From Misgurnus anguillicaudatus (taxonomy: Eukaryota; Chordata; Actinopteri; Cypriniformes; Cobitidae), in assembly GCF_027580225.2 (NCBI RefSeq), contig NC_073352.2, positions 34,831,501-34,895,500 on the forward strand: DNA of 64,000 bases. The letters run 5' to 3'. This document shows positions 33,919 to 46,186 of the stretch, piece after piece. The notes beneath the pieces are model-generated. The model saw nothing but the letters and a program-made list of their open reading frames with translations, made no database searches and was not told where the DNA came from. The translations under genes and the position numbers were made by a program. Positions within the stretch are counted from its first letter, which is position 1. Each line of letters begins with the position of its first letter.

Positions 33919-34135
33919 GCACCCCTAAGGGGACATGGAGCAAAAATTAAACAAAGTTTAGTTTCGCGTGCACACGTGAAACTTGCTTGCGCACGTGAAA
34001 GTTTCACTTTCACGAAACTAAACTTTAAAAAAAAATTCTGCGCATGAAGGTTTCGTGTGAGCACGTAAAAGTTTCACGTGAGCACATGATCCTAAACTTT
34101 AGATTTTTTACTCCAATGTCACCTTAGGGGCTTGG
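33919..34135. mobile_element. CACGTG-rich MITE, copy A
   Basis: The left end GCACCCCTAAGGGGACATGG and the right end CCAATGTCACCTTAGGGGC are inverted, and TA flanks both sides. The interior is made of CACGTGAAAC-like units in both orientations with at least three CACGTG hexamers, ending in TAGATTTTTTACTCC. It has no coding content. The TA target suggests mobilisation by a Tc1/mariner-type transposase. Confidence 0.78.
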
Positions 34136-34521
34136 TACATTAATAACCAAGTAGTTTTTCTTTGCGTTGTCATTTTAATATTGTAAATGTAAATCAAAAT
34201 AACCTATGTCATGTTAAAATCATTGTTGTGTGTATCTTGGTTTTGAGTCTGTCTTTAAAAAACAAAAAATTTATGGAAGATACATTTTTGAAGAATGTTC
34301 TGCACACTTTTTGTTCTTTGGCTAAACTGTCAGTTTAAACTTTGTCTATCTTTTGTGCTATAGATATGATCCCTTAAGTCATATAGCTTTGTTGAGGAGA
34401 GCTGTTAGTTTATTTTGTGTCATCAGAGAAAAAGCATCTATTATGTGTTATCTTAGTGTGTTTGTTGTTATTTCGGCTTGTGTTTTTGATATAATGTGTG
34501 GATTTTCTGCTGTGTGTTCAG

Positions 34522-34685
34522 GGGAACTCGAACAACATCGGTACGGTGGACATCTCTGTGGGGTTTGTGGGTCTTGAGAGTTATGTTGAAGCACCTGCTA
34601 TCATCCTCACAGTGTTGAGCACTTACGCTGGACCTCTCCTCTGGGCCTTTCACCTCCTCTGTTACCTCAGCTCAGAAAGAGACAG
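34522..34685 (+). CDS. pigg: pigg exon
   Basis: This exon encodes about 55 residues starting GNSNNIGTVDISVGFVGL, a highly conserved PIGG segment directly following the HYWFGQAFFYFQ signature of the previous exon. It continues with a hydrophobic helix (TVLSTYAGPLLWAFHLLCYL) and ends in SSERDR. The acceptor is GTGTTCAG at 34514-34521. The donor is CAG|GTAACA, leaving AG, which G of the last exon completes as Arg. Confidence 0.95.
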
Positions 34686-34806
34686 GTAACACATACACAC
34701 ATCTCTCTATCTCTATGTCAGTCTCTTTTGTGTCATGATATCGTCATTTTATCTGACCTGGATGACAATGAGCTGTTCTAGATTATAGTCATATTGTCAC
34801 TGATGC

Positions 34807-35220
34807 GGTACTTTTTCAAAAAGTACACATTTGTACCGAAAAGGTACATGTTGGTTTTTCAAAGCTACATATTTGTACCAAAATTGTATATATGGACCTT
34901 TTTAACTTTTGTACTTTTTCGGAGAGAGTATGTAGTACTGAATTGTGGAGCCACATAATTAATTTCATCGCTAAAACCAACGTTATTTGTGTATTTGGTA
35001 TGATACAATGTGTTTGCGTGGTTTATGGTAAAAAAAACATAATTTTTCCACATACCGTACATTTTTGTAGCTCCAGATTTTACTCTCTTCCATTGATTTA
35101 AAAAGCTCTGTGTCCCTGATTGGCCAGCTAGTCTGTACATTTACGTTGGATACGATAACTCGCGTCATCATTTACTTTGGGGTTTGTACCTTTTGCATAT
35201 TATTAACATGTACTAATACA
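34807..35220. repeat. GTACC-rich repeat block
   Basis: Repeated words GTACTTTTTC, TTTGTACC and AAAAGGTACATG in both orientations near 34.81-34.92 kb, and GTTTGTACCTTTTGC near 35.18 kb, suggest a decayed foldback MITE. A small related piece (CAGTACCCTTTCAAAATGTAC) lies at 41.31 kb. The boundaries are uncertain. Confidence 0.4.
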
Positions 35221-36119
35221 CACTTACACACTAAAGGAAATGTAAAATCGTGAATCAGACAATGGTCCCGTACACACTGCATATTAATTCGGTTGTCACT
35301 TCACCTTTTAATGCTTAATCCTGTTCTGTACACACACAGTTCAGTAATTTACGGGACTCACAACCGCATTCTACAACCGAATTAACTCCCGCAAAATGTA
35401 GGTAGTGACAACTGAATTTACAAAAACTCTGCACAGTGTGTACATAACCGAACTGAACAACTAGTAGTTAATCAAGTGTTTATACGTTCATCATAAACAG
35501 GACAGGTCTCTCTTCTGAAAAAATAAATGCTTAGAAGAGGAAAAAGTCTTCTGTATGCGCGGTTCCAAAAATGACAGAGGCACAAGCGTTTGCTGACTAG
35601 TGTTGCCAGATCTTGCACTAAAAAAAAAACAGCGAACAAGAAAAATCCAATACTAACTGATATAAATCTAAATTCTTTACCTCAAAGAACAAAATATTGG
35701 GACCGGCACCCTCACACTTTATTAACACCAAAAACTTGATCGCTTCATGAGCCAAAAGCCATAAACGGTTAAGCGCCAAAACTGTATTTACGTACAAAAA
35801 AGACGAGGACCTGGCAACACTGCAAGACCGCGTGCTCCGTGCTGTGAAGCAGCCTCACAAAAGCGTAAAATACACAACGCCAAGACGGAGGTTTATTGCA
35901 AAACACAATGCTGTTATTATGCGGGGTTGTCACTCCCGAAAGTTTGCTGTCTGTACGAGACCAATATGTGCTCTTTAAAAAGTTTTTCTCCTGTTTAGAT
36001 GTTAAATTCAGAAAATTAGCAAAAATTATTGTGATTTTTTTTAAATAAAATGTTTAAATACTGTAAAGTTTATTGAAACCAAAACTGGTATGACTGGCTA
36101 AAATTATTTACATGTGCAC

Positions 36120-36487
36120 TCTAAACAATTCTGGGTTATTTGCAACCCAGCATTGAGTCGAAATGGGGCGAACCCAACCCTGTAATTTAATCTATTGCTG
36201 GGTTGTTTCAACTCATTGTTGGGTCAAATATGAACATTTTCTGGGTTAATTTAACCCAAAGGCTGGGTTTGTCCCTTTTTGACCCAATGCTGGGTTAAAA
36301 TATGGCATTATTTCTCTTTTATTATTTTATTAACGCAGAAAGTGTTTATATTAGACCCAGCAATGGGTTTAAATAACCCAGCATTTTAAGTTGAAACAAT
36401 CCAACATAGGTTTAATTGCAACCCTAATTAAGGTTGAGTTTGTCCTCAAAGGTGGGTTAAAAATAACCCAGCATTTTTTGACTGTGA
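36120..36487. repeat. TGGGTTA-rich MITE, copy 1
   Basis: At least ten TGGGTT or AACCCA words in both orientations are spread over 370 bp, with edges AATTCTGGGTTATT (left) and AATAACCCAGCATTTTTTG (right). It is non-coding. The same family at 61.9-62.4 kb is interrupted by two other MITEs. Confidence 0.7.
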
Positions 36488-38429
36488 ATCAAACAAAACT
36501 TCATGATTATTAGAATAAATCTAAAATGAAACCCCACCCCGAATGTCACTGGGGCAAAAGCATGACGTAAAACATATTAATATAGCATCGAATAGTTACA
36601 AATTGCCTTGAGATTGCCTTGGACTCAAGCTGAATTAATTACAGAAAACTAAAGAGAAGGAAAGTAATTTCACTGGAGTACTTCCTTACAAACACTGTAA
36701 TTATATTGCACATGCTTGTCTTCTACAGGAGGGGACATCTGAGCTCATAAAAATCTCCTCTCTAATTAAAAGTCTTCATTGGAAGCTTCACCCTGAGGAA
36801 ACACAAACACAAATACAGAAGCTGTTATTCTCATCTAAAGGTTTTTATCAAAGACTGCTTGTTTAAATGCATTAGAAGAGAGATGCCATTTAAATAATCA
36901 GACAGATTCAGCTTTTTCAATTCAAACTACTATCTCACAGAAACTCTCACAAACGTATTTCTTATATAACTTGATATTTGTTGCATTGTTTAACCACAAA
37001 GGGCCTGACTTTACAATATAGTATCAAGTCTACCATACTGTAAGTCAAGGTTTGTTGCATCAAAAATTTTCATGAGCATTTTCCTGTCATCATCATATAT
37101 TAAAGCATGTGATGTCATAAACATGCTGATTTCCAGCTTTATTTTCACTAAAGTCAGTTTGCACAATGCAGGAATGGTCGTGTATGTCTAATGCATCAAG
37201 TTCCTTTATTGCAATAGAGCACGAAAATTATGTTTTTCATTATACGGCTCCGTTAGTTATAGGACTTTTATGCAATAATCCTGCAACAGTCTACTAGTGC
37301 AGCCTATTTTATATGGGAAATAATGTAGTGCAGTAAAAAGGCCTGAAATGACATGAGTTATAGTGTAATACCATCATTACTGTAATAGGGACACGTGTAA
37401 TAAAATCGTTTCCCTCTTAAGAGACCTCCTCGTCTGTCATTTTCTCCAGCGGCAGTTTTTCCGACAAAAGAAATTGAAGCGCAGCTGTTTTAATACTTTA
37501 GAGTAGAAGAAGAAGAGACGGTTTGAAAGATTCTGGCCACATCCTCATATCACTGATGCGTAATTGCAGAGCATTATGGGAATATTAATCAGCGCTAGTC
37601 TTCTTAAGATAATTGTTTTAATGGTGGTTGAAGTGAAGAATCGGGGGCAGTTATTAGAGCCGGGGCTGGTAATGATGGTGCAATTAGAGCCACTTACTGA
37701 ACAATGAATAATGAAAATCATGCCGAGACAATCAGACTTCAACCCAAGACACATTTTCCTGGCCTCTGGATTTCGACACAATTAAATTGTTCTTGAAAAG
37801 GACCATACCATGAGGAGTCAGATGATCCTGGACCTTTTGAGATTAAACCATTTACTGTAAAAAAAAACTCTTAGAACTTCAAACTTTCTGAAGGAAGAAG
37901 TTGATTCTGAATTACATCTTATTTTGGCACAAGAAATGAAGACTAATATTGTAAGTTCCCTGTTAGACTTAACTGTAATTTCTACAGTTACTTACCACAA
38001 AATGCCCAGTAAAATACCATCATTTTCTTTTCCAGTTCATTACTATATGCATTGCATTGTGGGTATTGACATTCAATTTACAGTAATTTACTGTATGTTT
38101 TGAATTTGCAGTAGACTGCCGTAAAACAACAGCAGTAGTGCTACTGTAGTTGAATAAAATAGTGCTACAAAAGCATATAAAATAGAAAAATAAAATATAT
38201 CTATAAAAAAGAAATACATTTTATCTGTTATGCTTTTAGAAGGGAAGCAAATTTCAAAATGTGAATTGTTTTTCAGCAGTGTAAATAATTTTTTGAGAAT
38301 TGTAGATAGAAACAAGAAAAGGATTATGGATAAATGCTTGACCATCAGATTTGAATTTGACCTCAAGACTTCAAAACACTAGTGATGCCAAGATTTCACT
38401 TCTTTGGTGTATTAGGAGTGAATCTGTGG

Positions 38430-38495
38430 CACTGTGGTAGTGTTACGGACCTATGACATGGGCAACCCGGGTTCAATTCCCCTTCAAGGCAACAT
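38430..38495 (+). repeat. tRNA-like fragment, probable SINE head
   Basis: CACTGTGGTAGTG resembles an A box, and GGGTTCAATTCCC is a good B box 45 bases downstream. The sequence between them does not fold as a clear cloverleaf, and no family tail is visible, so a functional tRNA gene is unlikely. Confidence 0.45.
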
Positions 38496-38683
38496 TTTTT
38501 TAAAAACTAGGTTACAGTAAGGGTATTATACTGTAAAATGGAACTGCGGTAAAGGCATCATACTGTAAAAAACATGTACAATTATGGTACTGTAATGGGG
38601 CAGTTGCCAGTTGCCAACACGTTCCCAGTGAGTTACCGCATATATAAAAAGTCTAACAGTGTTGACCAGAGATGTAGATTTTA

Positions 38684-38739
38684 CGGAGCCCCTAAGGGGA
38701 CATGGAGCAAAAATTAAATAAAGTGTAGTTTCGTGTGTG

Positions 38740-38801
<62 letters not shown>

Positions 38802-38815
38802 ATATATATATATAT
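38684..38815. mobile_element. CACGTG-rich MITE, copy B (truncated), plus TA microsatellite
   Basis: The left terminus CGGAGCCCCTAAGGGGACAT follows a TA. After about 60 bp, at GTGCACGTGATA, the element runs directly into (TA)n that continues to about 38815. The right terminus is missing. The microsatellite seems to have grown from an AT-step in the element and replaced its remainder. Confidence 0.75.
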
Positions 38816-39132
38816 TTTTTTTTTATATATTGCATCACAATAAATCTTTTTCTTCCTTAAATAATTAGTTTAAACAATTTAATTATGCAAGTCAGTTCAA
38901 CCTACTTTTTTTCAAAGTTGAAATTGTTAAACTTAATTTAAGTTAAAATAACATGAAAATGTATGTTGATATAATATCATTTTTAATGAAAAGGCACTCA
39001 GATGTAAAACCTGACTCAGATGTAAAAGTCTGACAGACAGTAAAATGTCTAAAATGTTAACATGAACTTTACAGTATGTTGTGTTGTGCGCAAGCTGTTA
39101 TTAAATCTGGCCCTTAAAGTTTTTTTTTAAAT

Positions 39133-40296
39133 GGTACCGTGAAAAAGTCTACATACCCCTGTTAAAATCACACTTTTTTAATGTAAGAAGAAAATGAAAC
39201 CAAGATGAATTATGTTGAAACCTTTATTCTGAAATTCCAACCTATATATTAAAGTGAATAACAATAAGAATCATTTTGGGGTGAAAAAGTTCCAAGTAAA
39301 AATTGTACAATAAGCAGGTTGCATAAGTCTGCACACCCCTAACTTAAAACTTAGTTGAAGCACCTTTAGATTTTATCACAGCATAAATTCTTAATGAGTC
39401 TTGACTTTGCAGTATTTTTTCATTTTTTCTTGCAAAATCATTCTAACTCTTGTCTCCTGTGCATCACATCATTCCATGGATTTTTAATAGGATTTAGTTC
39501 TGGGTCATTCAAAATTATTGATCTTGTTTTGGTGAAGCCTTTCCTTGGTTGATTGGAGGTGTGCTTTCTGTCGATGTTATGCTGAAAGGTGACATTGCTC
39601 TTTATCTTAAGTGTTTTGGCAGAAACTTTAAGGTTTGGGGCCAAAATTGACTGAAATTTGGAGCTATTTATTATTCCTGATCAGTTCCAGCTAAAGAAAA
39701 GCCTGATGCTGTCACCTCTATGTTTTACTGTGGGCATGGTGTTCTTTTGGTGCTGTGTTTTTTTGCATCAGTGTTATGGCCAAATTTTATCTTTGGTCTC
39801 ATCGGAATATAATGCATTATTTCACATTGTTTCGGGAGATATATATATTTGCAAGCTTTAGATGGGCTTGGATATTGTTTTGGTTATAAAAGGTGCATAG
39901 TCTAAACATGAAGATTATTTTCACGTGTAGGCAGCAACTTGCCAAATATTGTTGCATTTCTTTTAATGTTGCTGTAGACCTCTCGGCAGCCTACCTTACC
40001 AGTTTTCTTCTTGTTTTCTCATCCATTTTAAGTGGATGTCCTGGTCTAAGTAATGTTATTGTTCATATTTTTTCACTCATAAAAGGTTGTGCACACTGTG
40101 CAATCAGGATATTGTACATTTTGTATTTTTCATTTTTCCCCATAAATGATTATATTGTTATTCACTTTAATAAATACGTTGCAATTTCACAATGAAGGTG
40201 GAACAGATTCTGACACGATTCATCTTGGTTTCATTTTTTTAATCACAAAACCTGCAATTTTAACAGGGGTGTAGACTTTTTATATGCGCTGTACCT
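39133..40296 (-). pseudogene. Tc1-like transposon remnant
   Basis: The two ends form an imperfect inverted repeat of roughly 100 bp: AAAAAGTCTACATACCCCTG on the left, CAGGGGTGTAGACTTTTTAT on the right, and AATGAAACCAAGATGAAT inside both. The minus strand keeps a transposase C-terminal remnant (SNQPRKGFTKTR, DPELNPIKNPWNDVMHRR), which corresponds to the third-acidic-residue box. The frame is not maintained elsewhere, so the element is inactive. Confidence 0.78.
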
Positions 40297-41494
40297 GTAT
40301 GTTTTGTAAATGTTTTAAAGTACTTTAAAAAGGCTATATGCATAACAAATGTTTTATAGTTTCACAGATTTTCTGTTTGCCTCTTAATTACTTTTGTGTT
40401 ATGTCAGCCTCATATTGGCTAATCGACTACATTGTTTTCTCAATATCAGTCATTAAAAAACCCATATCGGTCGACCACTAAAATAAATGGCTGAGCCATA
40501 CTTCTGGAAGATAGACAGATGCTTGCCAATATCATATCTGTGCCAGTGCTTTGTGTATAAGCAAACTCTCTACTAACATAATCCAAAATAAATACAATTA
40601 TATAAACTCTCCCTGTGTAGACCACTAACACTTTATTTATCTGATTACAAAGTAAGTCCTCGTGTGTCTGACTCGTGTCTGATAAATGACCGGCTTAAGT
40701 GATTCAGATATGCAGTTCAGATTTATAATTCACCACGCTCAGCATTGTCACTACAGCACGCACGTAACAGATCCAGGAAATGCTGTTCGATCAATACCAC
40801 CTTTTCTGAAATCCCTGCGGGGACGGCTGACCCATCCTGCCGTTTACACCATTCGCTTCAGAGAAAGAGAGAAAACTGCAAGCTTGTTAGATGATATTTA
40901 ATTTCCTTGGAGGCAACAGGTGCTTTGTGTTCAGGGATATTGAATCCTGCAAACAATCTACTACCCAAAGTGTCTGTGTGAGGTTTAGATTTGAATTGCA
41001 AATGACTTCATCTGCGACAAACTCCTGGTGAGGAGAGAAGGGTCTCGGTTCTGTACGCAGAGATATTTCTGACAGCCAATGTTACGTGTGTACTGTCGGG
41101 ACTGTTATGTGGCAGATTTGTTGTGTGTACAAGCAGCTGTGCAGATCAGGGAGTCGGCCAATTGATTGTTACGTCTGCTTTGAGAACCAAGCTGTCAATC
41201 AAACATGATAGGAGTGAGAATGAAGTGAAACGCACCTTACTGTTCATACAGTTTCCTCTGTGATTAAACTTTGAGAATAAATGCTCAAAAATGGTCCCTA
41301 GCTGTCATCGGGGCAGTACCCTTTCAAAATGTACACCATTGGTACCAAATGTACTGTATAGATAAGTTCTTGTGCGCACCATTGACGGATATTAGAGATA
41401 ATAAAACCCATAGAGATCTAAAACCCTTTCAAATGCAGATTGACCACCCAAATCAAGATTACCTGATATAGGGGTGCCCGGGGCAAAAACTTAC

Positions 41495-41700
41495 ATTGTC
41501 CCAAAACCTTAAGATAAAGAGAGCAACACAAAGCACACCTCCAATCAACGAAGGAAAGGCTTCACCAAAACAAGATCAAGAATTTGGAATGGCCCAGAAC
41601 TAAATCCCATTGAAAATCTTTGGGATGATCTGATGCACAGGAGGCACCAGTTAGAATGCTTTTACAAGGAAAAATGGCAAAATACCTCAAAGTCAAGACT
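41495..41700 (+). pseudogene. Fragment of the same Tc1-like family, opposite strand
   Basis: The words CACACCTCCAATCAACGAAGG, GCTTCACCAAAACAAGATCA, CCATTGAAAATCTTTGGGATG and CACAGGAGGCACCAGTTAGA are the inverse of the corresponding part of 39133-40296. Only the transposase C-terminal region is left, with stops. Confidence 0.7.
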
Positions 41701-43874
41701 CATTAAGAATGTATGCTGTGAAAAATCTAAAGGTTGTAACATGAACCTTTTACATTGTTGCACAGGGTTGAGCAATTTGTTTTTCTTTTATTGTTTTTCC
41801 ACAAATTTATGGAAAGGTATAATGTTTTTCCATGAAAGAGTGTTTTGCTGGCAAGTACATTTTTTCATCATGTTTTTTTTTTCTGTGAGATACCAAATCC
41901 AATGTTATGTCATTTTAATCAGTGTCTTGTTGACTAAAACATAGCATCATTTTGAAATATGTCTGCAGCTCTTAACAACCTTTTTGGTGGGCTTGAAAAT
42001 ATTTTGACCCAGTGGGGTTAATAGTAACGCTGTGTTACAACTAACTAACCCCTCAGCACTTACCATATGAAAACCATTAACGTTAGGGTAATTCTTGTCG
42101 TTGTTTTAAATAGGCTACGCACGAATGATTGCTGACTGTTAACAAAATAAATGTGCCTGTCTTATCAAAAATCGTGTTCGATGTGTCAAAATGTATTTTT
42201 TTCACATCTTTAATATTGATTGAATAAATTCATGTCAAAGATTAATATCATAATGAAATGTGTGGCTAAAATCAGACTTTCATTTTCATTATCTCAAAAT
42301 TGGATTTTGAAACCATAATATGGTTTTAACAGACTGGGTAACATATAAATGTTTTTTTTTGTCATAATTGTGCTGCTTTTCTCACATATTTAGACATTTG
42401 TATCCATTTATAATTGAACTATGGTGAGATGGATGAATAGTAAATAGATAACTGTCTGTTATAGACAGTTTATAAACAGTATCCACTTCAAGTTTATAGA
42501 CAAAATAGTATATGAAATATTTGCCTGCAAACTTAATTTTTAGCAAGTGTTACAACTAGCCCCCTGCCTGTTACCTTTAACCCCACCTATGGGGTAACGT
42601 TTGCACTTCTGTCATGTTTGGTGTAATTGTCTAAGAATTGTAAGTAATAGAAACAAACTTCAAATGTTCATTTGTATCAGAGATGTGTGTGTTGCTTGTG
42701 TAAAAATATAATTCATCAAACTCAAATATTTTTTCATGACAAAACCAAAAAGCGTTAGATTGTGTCCCGTTCTCCCCTATCTGTTATAACACTACAAATC
42801 ATATAATATATTTAGCTGTATGAAAAACTTGTAGTTTAGTAAGACATAAATATTGCTCCTGAAGAATAAAAGTGTGCAGTATAAGATTAACTAAAAAGAT
42901 AAACACAAAAAACCTCACAAACACTTTAGATTTATTATCAACAGTAGTGAACACTGCTTAGTCAAGATATGTGCATGAATTTTATTGTTAACTTGTTTAT
43001 GCAGATTGTATTTTATAAGCTTGATCTTGGTTTCTGTGATTTAAGACTACTGGTGAGCACAAACCGCTCTCCTTTCGTCAGTTTCATTTGCCTTTTGTAC
43101 AAAACCGGATGTGCGCTTAGATACTGAGTACACCCTGACATCTTTATATTAGAGATGCACCAAAAGGAAAATACTGTTTTTTATCTTCCTAATTATTTTG
43201 CCAATTTTCTCACCAAGTTACTTTTTCAGAATGTCCTTTTTACTATATTTATTTCATGTTATTTAACATTAAATCTTTTTAATATTCCAGCAGTCATTGT
43301 AACCCACTCTGGGGTCGACGGTGGCGCGGGCGCCGCAAACTCTTTATTTTTCAATCACTCCGCAAAGAGAGTTAGATAACTCTGCTGATTTTGGTCATAC
43401 AGATATGATTTATACATCATTTAAAACGTTAAAGTGTCTAGTTTTTTTTTCTATCCACTCCCAATAAAAACAGAATGTTGTGCTTTTCGCAAAATTAAGA
43501 AAATAAACATGATGCGTGTTTTGTTCTCTCTCCCTCAGTAAAGTCCTTTCAGAAACACGTCAGAAAAATTAACTGTAACTTAAGGAATACTTCTCATATA
43601 AACAAAAGATACATATCGACATAATGCTTGGAATGTCTGCTTTTGGAAGATGTAAGTGAAATCGAAATCAAATATTGTAATTCGTTGTTAACTGTGTTAG
43701 AAGAGGGAGATGTACCGTCTTTCTCGTGTTCCTGCATTATCTATAATGAGTCACGCCCCGCTCCACTGAAGAGAAGAGCAGAGATCATCCATATTCATTA
43801 GTCAACCCCAGTCAATGGAGACTCTGTCTCTGTAGCCATTCAATGCTGTGTTGAGTTTTAATCCAAGTGTTGGT

Positions 43875-44345
43875 GACATGACATCTACTTGTTTACTCAG
43901 ACTGTAACTTAAGTTATCTCCAGACGCGAGTGTGTGTGCTTCATCAAACAGACGCGATCGACGTCCAAACGCACACACAAATACCTCATATTTGACGCGC
44001 TTTGTGGTATCATTATAAGATATGCGATAATTTGTAAACATCACATCTACTTGTTTACTCGCGCCTAAAGTTATCTCCAAAAAGACGCGAGTGTGTGATT
44101 CGTCAGTGTGACGGGATCGAGGTCCAAACGCACACAAAAACACAAGATGCCTCATATTTGACGCGCTTTGTGGTAAAATTATAAAGTATGCTCTCTCGCC
44201 TGTAAATACAAGTTATCTCCAGGCGCTTATGTTTTCTTTGTGCTTCCGTCAGACGCAGTTGACGGCCAAACGCACACACAAACACACAATGCCTCATATT
44301 TGACGCACTTTTGTATTAAGACGGATCTAAACACATCTAAAACCC
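43875..44345. repeat. Three imperfect tandem repeats of about 150 bp
   Basis: AGTTATCTCCA-type starts lie at 43912, 44068 and 44211, giving spacings of 156 and 143 bases. Each unit continues with a CGCGAGTGTGTG-like part, TCGACGTCCAAACGCACACA-like words and CCTCATATTTGACGC. The first two units are also preceded by CATCTACTTGTTTACTC. Each unit gives a short minus-strand frame with a KRVKYE-like stretch, which reflects the repetition rather than a known protein. Confidence 0.75.
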
Positions 44346-45045
44346 CGTTTGTTCGCGTATATCTCTGCACGGTAAGTTTATTTAACGCAGGATCACGCAT
44401 GGGAAGGCATTTCTTTTGTGTTGCTTTCACAAACAAACACGTAACAAGGCGTCGTCTCATTAGCCTATGCAGCTCATTATGCAAGTGTTTTGTTCTTCAG
44501 CTGTCAATCACAGACTATTCAAGAGCTTCCAGCCTCCTTGCATATTGCCTTCCTAACCAAAAAGTGACTTTGAAATTGTAAATCAATATTATTGTCTTAT
44601 GTAAATGAGTAAGCAGAATGATTTTCACATCATTTTAAAGGAAAAACTCTAGACTACTAGATCCTGTTTTGAAAAGTCTTGGGAAAACATGTTTAGTATG
44701 AGTTTATTTGACTTATATCAGTGACTTAAAAATTTAGCTTTTTCAAAAACCACGCATAAACATTTTTCTCTCAAAAATACAAACATGTACATACATGTTG
44801 ATCATATAATATAGTAGCCCAGTTTGTGCTGAACACAGTGTTATAAGACTTTTGCCATTATTATGTTTTTGCAACTGAAAAAAGCACAAATGTCAGTGCA
44901 TGTCAAAACTTCTCCAGGGCCCTAAAAACCCCTTAGACCCCAGAGGGTGAATGTCACTTAATCTGTTCTATTTACATTCGACCACATAAATTGCACAAAA
45001 TGCAAATAACATATTTATTACGCTGCAACAATTTGTTATAATATA

Positions 45046-45365
45046 CCGCGCCCCTAAGGTGACATTGGAGTAAAAAAAATCTAAAATTTAGTTTCATGTG
45101 CTCACGTAAAACTTTCATGTGATCACGCGGAACCTTGATGTGCAGATTTAAAAAAAAAAAAAACGTTAGTTTCGCATGCTCACGTGAAACTATCCACCTG
45201 CATGTGAAACTATCGCACGTGAAACTATCGCGCCTGCATTTGAAACTAAACGTGCTATTTTCATGTGCGCACACGAAAGGTTCACATGAGCACACAATAG
45301 TTTCATGTGCGCACGCAAAACTAAACTTTATTTAATTTTTGCTCCATGTCCTCTTAGGGGCTCCG
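45046..45365. mobile_element. CACGTG-rich MITE, copy C
   Basis: This is the longest copy (320 bp), flanked by TA on both sides. The left end CCGCGCCCCTAAGGTGACAT and right end GTCCTCTTAGGGGCTCCG are inverted. It is oriented opposite to copy A. The interior is a near-tandem run of CACGTGAAACTATC-like units, with relatives that have lost the hexamer. Confidence 0.8.
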
Positions 45366-45454
45366 TAATAATAAGTTATCTATATGGTATTTTCAGCTAA
45401 AACTTCACATATGTATGTTGGGGACACCAAAGATTTATTTGACATCTTTAAAAA

Positions 45455-45925
45455 GCCCCCTTTAACTTAAAAACACCTACTGACATATCTTGACATACAT
45501 CAGTGTTATTATTTTGTCTCAAGATGCACAACAGTATTGCTTTTTGTAAGGTATGTTTTGTAAAAACTACTTAAAGGAACAGTATGTAGGATTGTGGCCA
45601 AAACTGGTATTGCAATAACAAAACTAGTGGCTAAAACTGGTACTGCAATCACACAACTGTTGACCAATACACAAAATGACAACATAAACATCAGTTAAGG
45701 GCTGCAACTCCACTTTTTAAATGACAATATCCTGACCAGACCACTTTAGTCAGTGATATAAGTATTTGAAATGAAAATGATTTCTTAATGTCTAGTGACA
45801 TATCAGGGCCATTTTATGATTAATTGATATACATTTCTTACATACTGTTCCTTTAAATGTGCTAATATAAGTAAGGCCTAGTCCTGAATTAATCTAAATC
45901 CTGTCTAGGAAACTGCCCCTAAAAG
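45455..45925. repeat. Repeat shared with 63.45-63.59 kb, split by a MITE
   Basis: The flanks AACTTAAAAACACCT...ACAGTATTG (45.46-45.54 kb) and GCCTAGTCCTGAATTAATCT (45.88 kb) match the region 63450-63595, where they are contiguous. Here a MITE (45571-45856) separates them. Confidence 0.65.
45571..45856. repeat. MITE with TTAAAGGAACAGTATGTA ends
   Basis: TTAAAGGAACAGTATGTAGG at the left is inverted at the right as TACATACTGTTCCTTTAA. The 286-bp interior is non-coding. Confidence 0.85.
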
Positions 45926-46142
45926 TAGTATAATTATAAATTAAATATTTTATTGATAAATAGAAAATCTTCGATAACTTGGTAAGCAATTAATGTTACA
46001 AGTTATTTCAAAATTATTAAATCGAAATAAAATGATGTTTAATGAACTTGCTGAAATAGTGGAATTACTAGACATTTGAAGTTCAATATTATACTCCTGT
46101 TTAATATCACATTAGGGCAACAGCTTAATGCAACTTGTTTGG

Positions 46143-46144
<2 letters not shown>

Positions 46145-46184
<40 letters not shown>
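46145..46184 (+). promoter_or_regulatory. pigg: (TC)20 microsatellite acting as polypyrimidine tract
   Basis: About twenty TC dinucleotides run directly into the AG acceptor of the terminal pigg exon, so the microsatellite is the polypyrimidine tract. The nearest branch-point-like motif is CTTAATG at about 46124-46130, roughly 60 bases from the AG. That distance would change with the repeat length. Confidence 0.85.

Positions 46185-46186
<2 letters not shown>

Larger units (their letters stand above)
31399..34521 (+). other. pigg: pigg intron, 3.1 kb
   Basis: It holds an L2-like LINE fragment on the minus strand (31672-32700), a TA microsatellite (32819-32851) and a CACGTG-rich MITE (33919-34135). 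The stretch 32.85-33.8 kb is AT-rich and shows nothing recognisable. Confidence 0.85.
34686..46186 (+). other. pigg: Last pigg intron, 11.5 kb
   Basis: It contains repeats at 34.8-35.2, 36.1-36.5, 38.4-38.8, 39.1-40.3, 41.5-41.7, 43.9-44.3, 45.0-45.4 and 45.6-45.9 kb, and ends in a TC microsatellite that forms the polypyrimidine tract. The stretches 35.3-36.1, 36.5-38.4, 40.3-41.5 and 41.7-43.87 kb are AT-rich, and no gene or certain repeat is seen in them. Confidence 0.85.

Noticed and set aside
35262..35960. Possible long MITE between GTCCCGTACACACTG and CTGTCTGTACGAGACC
   Set aside because: The inverted edges match only over a few bases and no target duplication could be seen, so no feature was called.
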